DNA of 64,000 nucleotides from Budorcas taxicolor. Taxonomy: Eukaryota; Chordata; Mammalia; Artiodactyla; Bovidae. The stretch is taken from positions 174,275,170 to 174,339,169 of the forward strand of contig NC_068910.1 of assembly GCF_023091745.1 (NCBI RefSeq). Reading direction: 5' to 3'. The notes beneath the pieces are model-generated. The model did no database searches. It was not told the origin of the DNA and worked only from the letters and a program-made list of their open reading frames with translations. Both the position numbers and the translations under genes were made by a program. Below, piece after piece: positions 10,657 through 22,925 of the stretch. How positions within the stretch are numbered: position 1 is the first letter of the stretch; every line of letters begins with the position of its first letter.

Positions 10657-11170
10657 TGTGTTATACCAGGATTCGTGACCTCCAGAGGAGAGGATTTTGA
10701 TCTGGGGTCAGAGATGAGACTTGACTACTTGGAGCTTTTTCTGCAACAAAGTTTTATTAAAGTATAACAGAGAGAGAAAGCTTCTGACATAGAAATCAGA
10801 AGGGGACAGAAAGAGTGACCTTACTAGTTTCTAGCAAGGTGTTTTATGTCTGTTAGAAAGCTATTAATCAGATAAGAGAGACACCTCAAGGCTGAGAGAG
10901 TTTCACCAGGCCCCTCTCCCACAGTATGCATTTTTGAGATAGGATGGCAGGAGGTGCATCATAAAACAATTGACATGAATACCGGTTTGTTGAGCCCGTT
11001 CTCAGCCCAAGGTTTGAGAAAAGAAAAAAAGTTAGTCTTAGGGGGAACCCTTTTGAAGAAAGGCAGATTCCAAAGCAAATACATAGTTTCATTAACATAG
11101 CTTAAGAAAAACATTTCTATAAGAGCAATGTATTGGTTAGCTCAAGGCAGAACCAGGTGTCCTCAACACA
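10657..11170 (-). mobile_element. Probable solo LTR of a ruminant endogenous retrovirus
   Basis: 514 bp bounded by TGTGTT and AACACA (6 bp inverted ends). On the minus strand it has an AATAAA polyadenylation signal (10753-10758) about 100 bp from its end, as expected for an R-U5 arrangement. It resembles bovine BTLTR1-type LTRs from memory. I could not see a target-site duplication, so the ends may be wrong. No viral coding region is attached. Confidence 0.5.
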
Positions 11171-11224
11171 GAATTAAAAGAAGCCTCTTTTAATTTCGTG
11201 TAGAGAAGGAAAAAGACGTCTGCC

Positions 11225-11395
11225 ACTTGCAGTTCATTTCCTCCTGCCTGTTACCCTCTCATCACAGCTGGGCCTATTTAGATGCCAGTGTCATCTGGAA
11301 ACACCCTCACAGACACACTGAGAATAATGTTTAATCAAATATCTAGGTACCCTCTGACCCAGTGAAGCTGACACACAAAATTAACCACCACAGGT
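11225..11395 (-). repeat. Possible ancient LTR-like repeat fragment
   Basis: The stretch with aataatgtttaatcaaatatc and the following text resembles a mammal-wide LTR-type consensus. Family assignment is weak. Confidence 0.3.
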
Positions 11396-11611
11396 ACAGT
11401 AATACAAACACATCAAGTGTGCAAATCTGTAGTCACTGCAGAACACCTTTAATGAAAGTTCAGTGTGGTTGTGCACTCCTTGGGATCTACAGTTTCTCAG
11501 ATGGGGCCCTGGGGAAGACCTGCACATGTCTTCACTTATGGGGAAATCAGCCTGTAATGAGAGCAAAGGCTCACCTTCTAGATGGCAAATTAGTTATTCT
11601 CTGAGTACATG

Positions 11612-12112
11612 CCAAGGCTCTTCTGACTCTTTGTGACCCTATGGACTGCAGCCTGTCAGGCTCCTCTGTCCATGGGATTCTCCAGGCAAGAATACTTGGC
11701 TTGTCATTGGGAAGGTTGCTGCTGCTGCCAAGTCACTTCAGTCGTGTCCGACTCTGTGCGACCCCATAGACGGCAGCCCACCAGGCTCCCCCGTCTCTGG
11801 GATTCTCCAGGCAAGAACACTGGAGTGGGTTGCCGTTTCCTTCTCCAATGCATGAAAGTGAAAAGTGAAAGGGAAGTCGCTCAGTTGTGTCCGACCCTCA
11901 GAGATCCCATGGACTGCAGCCTTCCAGGCTCCTCCGTCCATGGGGTTTTCCAGGCAAGAGTTCTGGAGTGGGGTGCCATTGCCTTCTCCACACTGAGAAC
12001 GTAGTGGGTTGCTATTCCCTTCTTCAGGAGATCTTCCTGTCCCAGGGATTGAACCCAGATCTTCTGCATTGCAGGCAAATTCTTTACCATCTGAGCCACC
12101 TGGGAAGCCCAC
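11612..12112 (-). mobile_element. Bov-tA SINE split by a Bov-A2 insertion
   Basis: The body half (11612-11708) and the tRNA-head half (about 12000-12112, ending accatctgagccacctgggaagccc) belong to one antisense Bov-tA. The Bov-A2 at 11714-11990 sits between them. Confidence 0.75.
11714..11990 (-). mobile_element. Bov-A2 SINE (dimer)
   Basis: Complete antisense Bov-A2: (GCT)n start, two BovB-derived monomers joined by catgaaagtgaaaagtgaaag. Nested in the Bov-tA. Confidence 0.9.
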
Positions 12113-12504
12113 TAGCACCATAATAATTAGGTTGCATGTGACTATCAGCAACCAAAGACCCAACCCATACTGGTTTAAACAATAAAAGGAATGCATTAGT
12201 GCATGCAATGGGGAAAAACCTTCAGATGAGACTTGATTAGGGGCTCAGGTATGTGAGCAGAACAGCTTCTCCATTTGTCAGATTTTTGATTTTTCAGTGT
12301 TGGCTTCCATTTTCTGTAGGCTTTCTCCTTGTGGGATCTGGATGGGTGTCGAGGTTCTCTAACCAGTATGCTTCTCCCCCCATGACTCCTGAAACAACCA
12401 AACCAAAGTCCTGAGAGTCTTTGTTTCAGACCCTTGCTCTATCCCTGGAGCTTCTTCTGAACCCTGAAGACACTCAGAAACTAGAGGCTGCTAGGAAGGA
12501 GAAT

Positions 12505-12776
12505 GGAGAAGGCAACGGCACCCCACTCCAGCACTCTTGCCTGGCAAATCCCATGGATGGAGGAGCCTGGTGGGCTGCAGTCCACGGGGTCGCTAGGAGT
12601 AGGACATGACTGAGCAACTTCACTTTCACTTTCATGCTTTGGAGAAGGAAACGGCAACCCACTCCAGTGTTCTTGCCTGGAGAATCCCAGGGATGGGAGA
12701 GCCTGGTGGGCTGCTGTCTCTGGGGTCGCATGGAATCGGACACAACTGAAGTGACTTAGCAGCAGCAGCAGCAGGA
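12505..12776 (+). mobile_element. Bov-A2 SINE (dimer)
   Basis: Sense Bov-A2 with two monomers and the typical (AGC)n tail at about 12758-12774. Confidence 0.92.
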
Positions 12777-13009
12777 AGGGGGAAGTAGAAGTGGATTCTA
12801 GAGGGCACGAGCACATGTGCATAATACAGATTAATGCTAAGGCCAAGGTTATATCAGTTATGGCTGCATCTTTGCCCCATTTTCATGTTAATATCAATAT
12901 CCACCACTTGAAAAACAATGCCAAGGTAAAAACTGGAACATTTGAATTCAATGTCAGAATTCAAAGAAAGGCAGACAAGGTTGATTATATGTATAATTAA
13001 CCACAATAG

Positions 13010-13112
13010 ACTGTAAGCTCCTTGTGGTAAGGCATGATTTCTTCTTTTCCTCTGTATCCCACATCTTGTTACATATCTGATAGTACTCAATAAATATTCA
13101 TAAAACTAAGCT
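13010..13112 (+). repeat. L2 3' end
   Basis: gactgtaagctccttgtgg to tactcaataaatattcat fits the conserved 3' end of L2 LINEs. Confidence 0.6.
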
Positions 13113-13200
13113 TAATTAAAGAGGGTGTTAAGTGCTCTACAAAAGATAGAAACAGCTTTTTAAGAAAAGGAGGGTGGGAGAAAAAAAAAAGAGGTTGGGA

Positions 13201-13315
13201 GGACTTCCCTTGCAGTCCAGTGGTTAAGACTTGGCACTCCTAATGGGGTGGCATGGGTTTGATCCCTAGTCTAGGAACTAAGATCTCATATGCCTCAGGC
13301 CCGGCCTCCAAAAAA
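13201..13315 (+). mobile_element. CHR-2-type tRNA SINE
   Basis: Begins ggacttcccttgcagtccag, has the tgatccctagtctaggaac box and ends A-rich; a cetartiodactyl tRNA-derived SINE. Confidence 0.8.
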
Positions 13316-13724
13316 GGTATAAGCAGAGATGGGGTGGCAGTGAGTTCTGCCTTAGGGGAAAACAGGTGCCATGAAGATGCACAGAGGGAGTGGCATCAGG
13401 CCAGACCCTGAAGTTTTGTGTCAGGTTGAGAAGAGAGGCAGATGGCCTTTAAGAAGTGGGGACCGGGCTGGGAGACCTGGACATGAGAGAGCAGGCTGGA
13501 GCCCCACCCCCAGAGGTTTCAGTTCAGTAGCTCTAGGATGGGGTCCCCAATTCTACTCTTTTTCAAGTTCCCTGGAGACGCTGCCCCTGCTGCTTCGGTG
13601 ACCACACTTAGAGCAGCAAGGCTAGAGGTCAGACAGAGGACTGGGCGCCTCTCCGTTACCTGGTATACATTTTTGCTTTTGCCCTTAGAATGATATATTG
13701 TAGTTATTTTTTACATGTCTTTCT

Positions 13725-13830
13725 CCCCCAGTGTGCCTTAAACTCCTTGAGGAGCATAGCACCTGCATATTTGTATGAATGCCCTACCACAGTGCTGGGC
13801 ACATAGTAGGGCTTCAATAAAGTGTTGTTG
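13725..13830 (+). repeat. L2 3' end
   Basis: Contains gtgctgggcacatagtaggg and ttcaataaagtgttgttgaat, the L2 terminal signature. Confidence 0.7.
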
Positions 13831-14328
13831 AATCTGAAAATGAAAAAATGAACAAAAGAGATCAAAGAAAGTAAAGACCATGAAAATAAGTAAAAGGATG
13901 TGTGTGGTCTTCAAAGAGGGAAAGTGACTCAACAGGGTCAAGATCTAGGGAGTTAAAGGAGATTGGAGATAGGAATTGACCTTGCCTTTGGTAGCTGGAG
14001 ACCCACTAGTGACTCATGAGACCCAGCGGTCTGTAGGGGTGAAGTGAGGAGTTGAAGACATCTATTATGGATTGTGTGTGGAAGGGAAATATAGGAAATG
14101 CCTGCATGGGTGTTGGAGTTTAGAGGAAATAAGGAGGGTTTAAAAATATCCAGTAAGAATAAAGTGATTGAAGATGTGGCAGAAAATATTAGATAGAACA
14201 AGCTAGAGGTAGTCTGGGAGTGAATTCCAAGCACAGATTGAGAAATGAATTTCAGAAAGGATTAAGGACAGAAAGGATGGGCAAAGCTACAGCAGAGTTT
14301 GGGCGGGGAGTGGAGTTAAGGGATCACT

Positions 14329-14598
14329 GCTGCTGCTAAGTCGCTTCAGTCATGTCAGACTCTGTGCGACCCCGTAGACGGCAGCCCACCAGCCTCCCCC
14401 GTCCCTGGGATTTACCAGGCAAGAACACTGGAGTGGGTTGCCATTTCCTTCTCCAATGCATGAAAGTGAAAAGTCAAAGTGAAGTCACTCAGTCGTGTCC
14501 GACTCTTAGCGATCTCACGGACTGCAGCCCACCAGGCTCCTCCATCCATGGCATTTTCCAGGCAAGAGTGCTGGAGTGGGGTGCTATTGCCTTCTCCA
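14329..14598 (-). mobile_element. Bov-A2 SINE with target-site duplication
   Basis: Complete antisense dimer. Flanks are taagggatcact (14317-14328) and taagagatcact (14599-14610), a 12 bp duplication with one mismatch. Confidence 0.93.
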
Positions 14599-14651
14599 TA
14601 AGAGATCACTAGACCAGGTAAAAGAAAGCTCAGAGTGAGGGGTCACAGACA

Positions 14652-15052
14652 GGGTGGCGTATTCGTTTCCTGTGCTGCTGTAACATTACCACAAATGTAG
14701 TGATTTAAAACAACACGAATTTATTACCTTACAGTTCTGGAAGTCAGAAGTCTAAAATGGGTCATCAAGCTTGCATTCCTCCTGGAGAATCTAGAGAAGA
14801 ATATTTCCTTGCCCTTTCCAGCTCCAAAAGGCTGGCTCACGGCCTGCATCACTCTCACCTCTGCTTTTCCATCATGTTTTCCCTGACTCTGACTCTTCTT
14901 CTTCCCTTTGCCAAGGCCCTGTGATGATGATCCAAGATTATCTTGCCATCGCAAGACCCTTAGCTTAATCACATTTACAAAGTCCCCTTTTCACAGGTTC
15001 CAGGGATTAGAATGTGGACATCTTTGGGAAGTTGTTATTCTGCCTACCACAG
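14652..15052 (-). mobile_element. Ancient LTR-like interspersed repeat
   Basis: Same family as 7912-8337 in reverse: aattacaaca-type region with taataaattcgtgttgtttt on the minus strand and the cctggattagaatgtggacatctttggg-like region at the other end. Family name uncertain (MaLR/ERVL-type LTR suspected). Confidence 0.55.
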
Positions 15053-15486
15053 ATAGAGACTGGGGACCAGGTGATGTGGGGAATAGAGTGACTAATAGGC
15101 AGCACCTGGTTTCAGAAAGGAGCTAGCTGGGCATGCCATTTTATCTGCAGCCTGAGAGCAAAACTAAACAAACACAGTTTTTAGAAGGGCTGGTTCAATA
15201 CAAGTTCAAGGAGGACCTGGAGAGAATAAGCTAATTCAACTTATTTCCCATGGGATAAAGGCTGTAAATGAAACCAGGAGGAGGCTCACTTACAGGAAGG
15301 GGCTTGGTGTCACCTGGCCCAAAAAGGTAAGGTCCAAGAGTGATAGATAGTGGCACCTTGTGTGGCATTCAGAGAGGTCCAGCAGACCACTGGTTACAGG
15401 CTTTCGGTGGCTGTCCAGAGACTTGGGAAAGGGCTTATGAAGCTATTTAAAACCAGGCCCCTGCCTGTTGCTTGGCCTCCTTTGTT

Positions 15487-15692
15487 GCTGTCGTTCAGTC
15501 ACTTAGTCGTGTCCAACTCTTTGCTGCCTCACAGACTGCAGCACGCCAGGCTTCCCTGTCCTTCACCATCTCCCTGGGTTTGCTCAGACTCATGTCTGCT
15601 GAGTCAGTGATGCCATCCAACCATCTCATCTTCTGTCACCCTTCTTGCCATCACTCTTCTTGCCCTCAATCTTTGCCAGCATCAGGGTCTCT
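15487..15692 (-). mobile_element. BovB 3' end, truncated
   Basis: Antisense BovB terminus from gttcagtcacttagtcgtgtcc to cagcatcagggtct; more diverged than the other tails. Confidence 0.85.
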
Positions 15693-15963
15693 TTAACCCT
15701 TAGACCTCGAACAAGTATCCAGTCTCAAGGATCACAGGTGGGCATTCTCTATCAGGCACTGAGTTTTTACGTACATGTGATATTCTCCATCTAGAATGAT
15801 CTTCCCTCACCAGCACCACCCTTTGTGAGCTGACAATTGCTTAGATGTGGCTTTCTTGCCTGCAAAACTCTCTGACTCATTTCTTACCCCTAATCCCTGA
15901 CACAGCACATTTCACGCTGCCATGAATTTGTCTCTACTGTTCTCTTTCCCTCTGGACCACCTT

Positions 15964-16258
15964 GAAAGTGAAAGTCGCTCATTTATGTCCGACTCTTTGC
16001 CATGGAATTCTCCAGGCCAGAATACTAGAATACTGGAGCAGGTAGCTATTCCTTTCTCCAGAGGATCTTCCCAACCCAGGGATCTAACCCAGGTCTCCTG
16101 CATTGCAGGTGGATTCTTTACCAGATGACCTACCAGGGAAGCCCAAGAATACTGGAGTGTGTAGCCTACCACTTCTCCAGCAGGTCGTCCTGACCCAGGA
16201 ATTGAACCAGGGTCTCCTGCATTGCAGGTGGATTCTTTACCAGCTGAGCTACCAGGGA
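15964..16258 (-). mobile_element. Bov-tA SINE with duplicated tRNA-head unit
   Basis: An antisense Bov-tA body plus head (15964-16144) is followed directly by a second head unit (16145-16258), each ending with a gagccacc-like reversed A box. Matches the known longer Bov-tA variant. Confidence 0.85.
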
Positions 16259-16799
16259 ACCACCTTGGCTGTGATACAAATACTTGAGACACGAGGACTA
16301 CCTTGTCCATTACTGGGTCCCCAATGCCTGGCATAGTATCTGGCACAGAGAAGTCACTCTGTGAATATTTATTAACACAGATGAGATAGTATTAGTGCCT
16401 AAATTTGCAGAGGATTTATCATTCACAAAGGATTTTTGTTTTAACATCTAATATCTCACTTAATGTTACCAATAACTCTATAATGTGTTTGTTTTTCCAT
16501 TTTACACTAGTCAGAATGGATGCTTTGTTGTAAATGGAGTGTACCCTTTAAAATTATATAAACATTAGAATGGATTAATCAGTTAAAGTTGGGGGGAAAA
16601 CCGGATGCTTTGAGAGGTTATCCTGCCCCATCATACCAGTAGTATGCAGTAAGTGACAATGCTGGACAGGTCCAGCACTCCGACTCCCAGCCCCCTCCTC
16701 TCTTATTCTGGGGGAGTCACTGAGCAGCCTCCACTTCAGAAGGCCACAGGTGAGTGTTCCCAGGTTACAGGAGGCAGGGGAGGGTGGACAAGGGGACAC

Positions 16800-16930
16800 C
16801 AGTAGTGGTCGAGCTCATGTTAAATACCAGGCACTTATATAGGTGTTTTACAGGAATCATCTCACTTGTTCCCCACAACAGCCTTTTCATTTTGTAAACA
16901 GAGAAGTTGAAGTTTGGAGAGGTTAAGCGC
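16800..16930 (+). repeat. MIR-like SINE
   Basis: accaggcacttatataggtg, catctcacttgttcc and agagaagttgaagtttggag in order fit the MIR core and 3' part. Confidence 0.5.
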
Positions 16931-19900
16931 AGGGTGGGTACCAGGGAGTGACTTGGTGAGGTGGCTTTTCATGTGCCTCCCTCATCTTATCTGGCCCTCC
17001 CATCTTCAGATGGTCAATGTCCATGTCTTCCACAGGCCATACAGTCACACTGCCCTGCCCCTCAGGCTGCCATTTACAGAATATCTGGGGCTGACACTGG
17101 TTAGGGAGCTTTCTCAAAGCCATACAGGTCAGGATGAACTACGTCATCAGCCCAGTGTAATTCCAGCCAATGAGATCTATCATGGGTGCTGAGTGTGGAT
17201 CCTGGAATGAGAACACAAAGGGTTAGGAAGCACTCATAGTGAAATGAAGGGACAAAACCAGGACCAGGATCCTAACTGGTGGGAGGGAGTGGTTGACAGG
17301 GCACTGACCAACCCTTTGTTTTCCATCAGCACTTCTCTTCATGTTAAAGTGGTCCTGCCCCTCCCCACCCCACCCCCTTGCCTCCTTTAGCTCTTTGTCA
17401 GCTAGCACTTGATTACTGACATACACGGGTAGTGAGCTAGAGAAATCCCAGGTAAACCCTCATCTCTCTCATGTTCATTACTTAGACAGCAGGCAAAGGG
17501 AACAGGAGGGATACAGAAAAAGGCTGACTGAGAGGAAAATGAAATCAGGGCAACAGTCACATCTACAGATTGAGGCTTTCCATGTACATCTAGTTCATTC
17601 AACTTCAAGTGAAATGAGAGGCTAAACGAGGAGGATTTTCACCATGGGAAGTGAGGATTAAAAGGGGGCTTTTCCTTCTGCATGAAAGCTGTGCCAGCGT
17701 TCTGTAACTTGGAGATCCCTGAGCAGGTTCTCCAGTGAAGGCAATGTGCAGGAATGTTTCATGTTTTCTTGAATGCACTCACTACCCACTTCTGTGACTA
17801 GTGATAACCTGGCTTTTCAGGACTGGAGGGTCAACAGTTGGCCCTTAAAAAAAAAATCTCTTTGTGTAGCTGAGATTGTCTGTGACTTTCTGATGTTGCT
17901 TCCCAAGCAGGTGGGGTCCCTTCCTCGATCACTGTCTACTGAGTATCCCTGTCTTAGGAAACTGTCCTTCCTACGTGGAGGGAGGCAGTTCCTGGCTAGT
18001 GACTCATGGCTGGAAGCTCCAGAGAATTCTCCAAGTCCATTTATAGGAAAAGGCTGGGTGGTCAATTTTCCAAGTGGCCTTCTGGGCCTAAGTCTGTATT
18101 CTTGGCTGCCAAAAGCCATGCTGTAGTCTAGCCAACAAAAGGAGCAGAATTTAGTAACACACATGAGCATATCTGTCATTATCCCTAGGACATAGACTTC
18201 TAGCCCTAACCATATGGAGACAAGTGGCAGGAAGTGGCAAGTTCAGCCCTCTATTGATTAATGTCCAGACCCAGAGGAACTGCTTTTGTGGTCTGGTCCC
18301 TAGAAAAGAGTCATTTTCTAGGATTTTCTCTCAGCAGTGTAGAGCATTCCTGTTCATATACCTAATCCTCCAGCACCTAACACAGCATCTTCTGGCTGAC
18401 AAGACTCAAAGGTCACTTAGTATTTGTTTAAAATGAGAATAGTTGCAAAACATTAAGAAGGTGGAGTGATAGACTGTAGAGTCGGTTCTAGAACAGTCTT
18501 CGGAGCAGAACCATGGTTTTCAAAATATATATTTTGTTAGTACGGTAGCTGTAAGTAGTAAATGAAAAGAGTGGCAGTTATTTTCAGAGATTTCTGGAGA
18601 TTAATAGATATTGTTAGTGCTAATCAAATTAACTGAAAGAGAACATTGAATCTAGAAGTAATTTGAGAGGGAGTGTGTATACACACATGTATATACACAC
18701 AGAAGCTCCACTTTTTATTCTTTAACAAGAATTTAAATGTCCTTGCTGCCAGTTATTTCTGATGGCCCTCTGTTCAAGATGCCCATAGCCTGGAGTAATG
18801 AGATGTGTCCACAGAATTTCAGTTCAATGACAAGATGCTAAACTCGTCAGCAGACTTGCCTGGGAGACAGTAAAGGCAGCGACTGATTCTGCTCAAGAAG
18901 GAACAGAAACGCCAGGGACGGGCCCTCACCTGGGCTACTGGATTTGTGCAGTTCTGATTGGCGCTCCTCTGCCTGTGCCCCCAGCTCCCATCCACTGCCC
19001 TGCCTACTAAGGCCACTACACAGTCCAGATAACTGGGACCTTGGAATCCCTTTCCAGTAAACCTCCATCCTGCTTCCAGGGCTGTGGAAGTCCTGGGGTC
19101 TGTTTCCCCGTGGACAGGCCATGCCAACAGTGTCACCCCCAGAGGTCTGAGGGGCAGCCTATATGAGCTTGCATATATGGGCTGGAATATCCACAAATAT
19201 GCATAGGAAACTCCTTGAAGGCAAAGCCAGGGGTAGGAAGAGAAGGGAGGGGCAAGGGATGGAGGCTAGGGGTCATTTCTTCCTGTTTCCTTGACAGGGA
19301 AATTCTAAATTCAAAGCAAGCCTCCCAGATTGTTGTAAAGGTGTATGTGTCAGGTCAGAAGACAGAACACTGTAGAAGCTGCAGAATACTCCAGTGTGTG
19401 GATCAGTGGCCTCCCTTGTGCTCTGGCTCCAGGTTGTGTGTATGTGAGAGTGGGCTGGAGGGGAGGCTTCCCAGAAGTAGAACTATTTGAGATCAGCTTT
19501 GAAAGTATGAGTTTTCTCATACTTTCATGTGTGTTCAAGCCACTGTGGGTGGTCAGTGGCATGTTGCTGGGTCAGGAGGTTCATGGAGGAAGAGGCAGCA
19601 GATAAACCCATCAGTGAATGCCAGCGAATAACCCTGGAATGCCGTGGCACTGGGATTCTGACCATGCATTGTGGGAAATCTTTGGCATGAGCAGATGGGG
19701 TTTTAGGCAGCAAGGAGGCTGAAGAGAGGGGAAAAGGCTTGAGATGAGGAGGCCAGTTTGGAAGCTCTTTCAGAGTCCATGGTGTGGGACTTATGGCCTG
19801 AACAAAGGCCATGTCAGCTTCCTCTCTGCAAGCTATCTATGTTATCTTAGGGGCGTCTCTGCTCTCAGCAAAGGAAGGCTTTCTCTGAGATGTGAAACAG

Positions 19901-20129
19901 CTCCAATGAGGCAGCATATAGAGACCAACCTAAGGAAATAAGTGTCAGGAAAATATAATTTCTCCTTATCCAAAAATATCTGAAGGCCAAAGCACCACTT
20001 CCCTTAAATGTGAGTGATAAGCTTCAGGAAATATCTGTCTTTATTCATTCACATTATTCACATTTTATTGCTAGTCGCATTATTTAGTACTTCTCCTCAT
20101 TTTGCTCCTTCTATGGATTCAGCTTTGCC

Positions 20130-20315
20130 TCAGTTCAGTTCAGTCGCTCAGTCGTGTCTGACTCTTTGCGACCCCATGAATCGCAGCACGCCAGGCCTCC
20201 CTGTCCATCGCCAACTCCCGGAGTTCACTCAGACTCGCGTCCATCGAGTCAGTGATGCCATCCAGCCATCTCATCCTCAATCGTCCCCTTCTCCTCCTGC
20301 CCCCAATCCCTAGTA
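20130..20315 (-). mobile_element. BovB 3' end, truncated
   Basis: Antisense BovB tail: cagttcagttcagtcgctc through ctcctcctgcccccaatccct. Little diverged. Confidence 0.93.
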
Positions 20316-20849
20316 GTCTGTATTTGCCTGAGCCTGCCTGCCTGTCTTTCTTGGTTTTCCTTTCTTCTTTTACCCTTTTCTCTCTTCTCCATTTAAAATT
20401 TTCTTTATAGTCTTAGGATGTATGACTGGAGTTTAAATAAAACTGTCAAGACTAGAAACATGCATCATAGAGACCCTGGTATTCTAGGAATAGGACATAA
20501 AGAATAAGGACTGAGAAATGGAATTTTGTAGAATGGGGCAGGAAATGTGTAAGCATTGTCCATTTCTAAAAGCCTCAGGTTGAGGACGCTGTCCTGACCC
20601 GGAGCAGCTGGCTGATGCTTCTGCCATTGGTGCCAGGGACCTCACATCGTTTCTCCTGAAGGACATGCAATCACCCCCAATGCACTGACAGCCTTTATTG
20701 AACTGTTCATTCATATGTGCCATTTACCAGAAAGTAGCTCTAACCTTTCTTCCATGATTATTGGATATGAATATCAAGTTTAAATTTACATATAGGGTAA
20801 TTTATATTTATAAATTTATGTATATATTTGTATATAGGATAATATATAT

Positions 20850-20945
20850 GGGCTTCCCAGGTGGCTCAGTGGTAAAGAATCTGCCTGCCAATGCAGGAGC
20901 CACAGGAGACGAGTGTTCAGTCCCTGGGTTGGGAAGATCCCCTGA
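20850..20945 (+). mobile_element. Bov-tA SINE, 3' part missing
   Basis: Only the tRNA-derived head (gggcttcccaggtggctcag to gggaagatcccctg) is present. Loss of the 3' side points to deletion after insertion, because retrotransposition normally truncates the 5' side. Confidence 0.85.
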
Positions 20946-20959
20946 CAACCTGTTAGACT

Positions 20960-21042
20960 TGTTAACATTAACTGCAGCACCTAGAATAGCACCTTGCAAA
21001 TGGAAAGGACTCCATAAATAATTTGTGAATGGATGAATGAAT
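20960..21042 (+). repeat. L2 3' end
   Basis: cagcacctagaatagcacct through tgaatggatgaatgaatgg is the L2 terminal signature. Confidence 0.6.
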
Positions 21043-22715
21043 GGACATGAAGAGAAGTGGACTCATCTGTGGGATACTTGAGGGGTGGGAATCAATAGGA
21101 CTTGGTGATTGCTCAAGGTGGCTGATAAGGGAAAAATAGTATCAAGAATGATTCCCCTATACCCCCAAACACCACCGCACCCCCAACTTGTAAAAAAAAA
21201 GAATGATTCTCAGACTTCTGGCTTGAGCAGGTAGATGGCGGTGTCATTTATACGAAGGGAGATACTTGGGGCTAGAGAGGTGGGAAAAGCAGGTTTTTGG
21301 CAGGGGGTCAGTTTATGAGTTCAGCAGGTTGAGCTGTGCACCAGATTTTTTAATCCTAATACTGGAAGTCACATTTCAAGTCTCCCTTACCAAAACAGCC
21401 AACCAACAACAAACAAAAGAAATAACCATAGGAGAAGTATGAATGGACTAATAGTTTGTACTTTTATTGTTCAGTTTTCCCCAGGTTGTTCTTTGTAATC
21501 CTTTTATTTTAGCAGACAAACAATTCATTAAATTGTCAGTATGCAATGTGTCTGTGTGTTAACATAGACACATCATTCCACAAAAAAGTCACATTCTCCT
21601 TAATGCAAATTATTGCATCCTTATATTGATGAAGACTTTAAAAACTAAGAAAGGTTAGGATATTGAGAATATGGTAGATATTATTTTACTTTAGTAGTTT
21701 TTTATCTTATAACTTTTTTGTGGTACAAATGGAAAACTGAGAAAAAGGAAGAGCTCGTTCCTGCTTTATTTTTATTTTAAATATTTCCACACCATATTTC
21801 TCTAACTTAAAGGCTCTAATTAAAGTCATTGTCAAGGATCTCTTACATACTTATATTCTCTTTTAAATTGAAACCCTCTGATATTCTATGGATAACTAGG
21901 AATTAGCTGGTGAAATGAGGTAGTAGAGAAGACCTTATTACAGAGAAGGAATGATATGTGCAAAGGTCTTATGGTGAGAGGAATTTGAGAGAGAGAAAAA
22001 TGACATTGTTACTAAAGTTGAGAGAACAAGGTGGGCATGTCTAAGATGATGTCTAAGGAGAAGGCAAGCAGGGACTGAGCATGTTTTAGACCATGTTTTA
22101 AAATTCTGCCCTTTACCCTAACTTCTAGGAATCTCTAGATATTCTGGGTACATAGTAGGTATTCAATAAATAGTTGCCCTACTCTTTTTTTTAATGCCAT
22201 CTGTGCTTTTCAATTCAATGTAATTACTGATCAAATTCATTCTTCTGAATATTTGCATCACTGTTGATTATGGACAGCACAACCAATTTCTGAGAACGCT
22301 ACTTGATAATGTTTTCCTTGAGTCTTTAGGAAAACGCTATCATATAAGGGCACCCCCTCCAAAAAAAGCTGAAGCTCTCAGGGTGGTTTGGAGGAAATGT
22401 AACACTGCTGATAAGGACATAACACAGGAGACCTTGACTTATGAGCGAGTAGCAGCGTTTAAACATTTTGTAGCCTTAACTTTTCAATTGCAGAGCACAG
22501 ATGTAAAGAAAAAGCAAAGGAAACTGAAGGCTCTGAAATTTTACTGTAAATTTTAAATTTCAGATTTGAGAGATTTGCTTGCGTTCCAACAAGAGTAATA
22601 ATCTCAGAATGTGTTGAGTTCAGATTGAATACAAAAAATATTAGATTTATTCTGACCTAATAAACTTTCCTCTCTGTTTCTTTTTCTCCCTTATTCTTCT
22701 CTTTTCTTCCTGTAG

Positions 22716-22925
22716 GTGGTTCAGAAGTGTATTCCTTTCCTAATTGGGCAACTGAAGGATTCGACCCATAACGACATCATCCTAAGCATCCTCATAGAGA
22801 TTGCAGGCTACAAGCCAGTGGCTTTGAACAGTTTTCTTCCAATGCTGAAAGAGATTGCTGAGAGATCCCCCTACCTCATTGGACAAATGGCAAGAATCTA
22901 TGGGGCTGTCGGACATGTGGATGAG
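22716..22925 (+). CDS. VEPH1: VEPH1 internal exon (N-terminal helical region)
   Basis: Exon of exactly 70 codons, phase 0 at both ends, starting VVQKCIPFLIGQLKDSTHND and ending GAVGHVDE. It follows a long pyrimidine tract ending TGTAG and is closed by a consensus donor GAG|GTAAGT. The hydrophobic/helical pattern suits the alpha-solenoid-like N-terminal part of Melted/VEPH1. It continues the previous exon in frame (QLE then VVQK, as in human). The human protein differs at a few residues, such as SPYLIG here against FPYLTG by memory. It is flanked by introns of about 12 kb and 26 kb. Confidence 0.96.

Larger units (their letters stand above)
10600..22715 (+). other. VEPH1: VEPH1 intron
   Basis: Intron of about 12.1 kb between two visible coding exons. 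It holds the probable solo LTR, several Bov-tA and Bov-A2 copies, CHR-2, two BovB tails, L2-type 3' ends and a second LTR-like repeat. 17.0-20.1 kb and 21.1-22.7 kb look mostly unique, with only faint MIR/L2-like text. Confidence 0.9.

Noticed and set aside
11738..12208. 156-codon minus-strand frame
   Set aside because: It runs through nested Bov-tA/Bov-A2 SINEs; similar frames recur at many SINE copies in the window.
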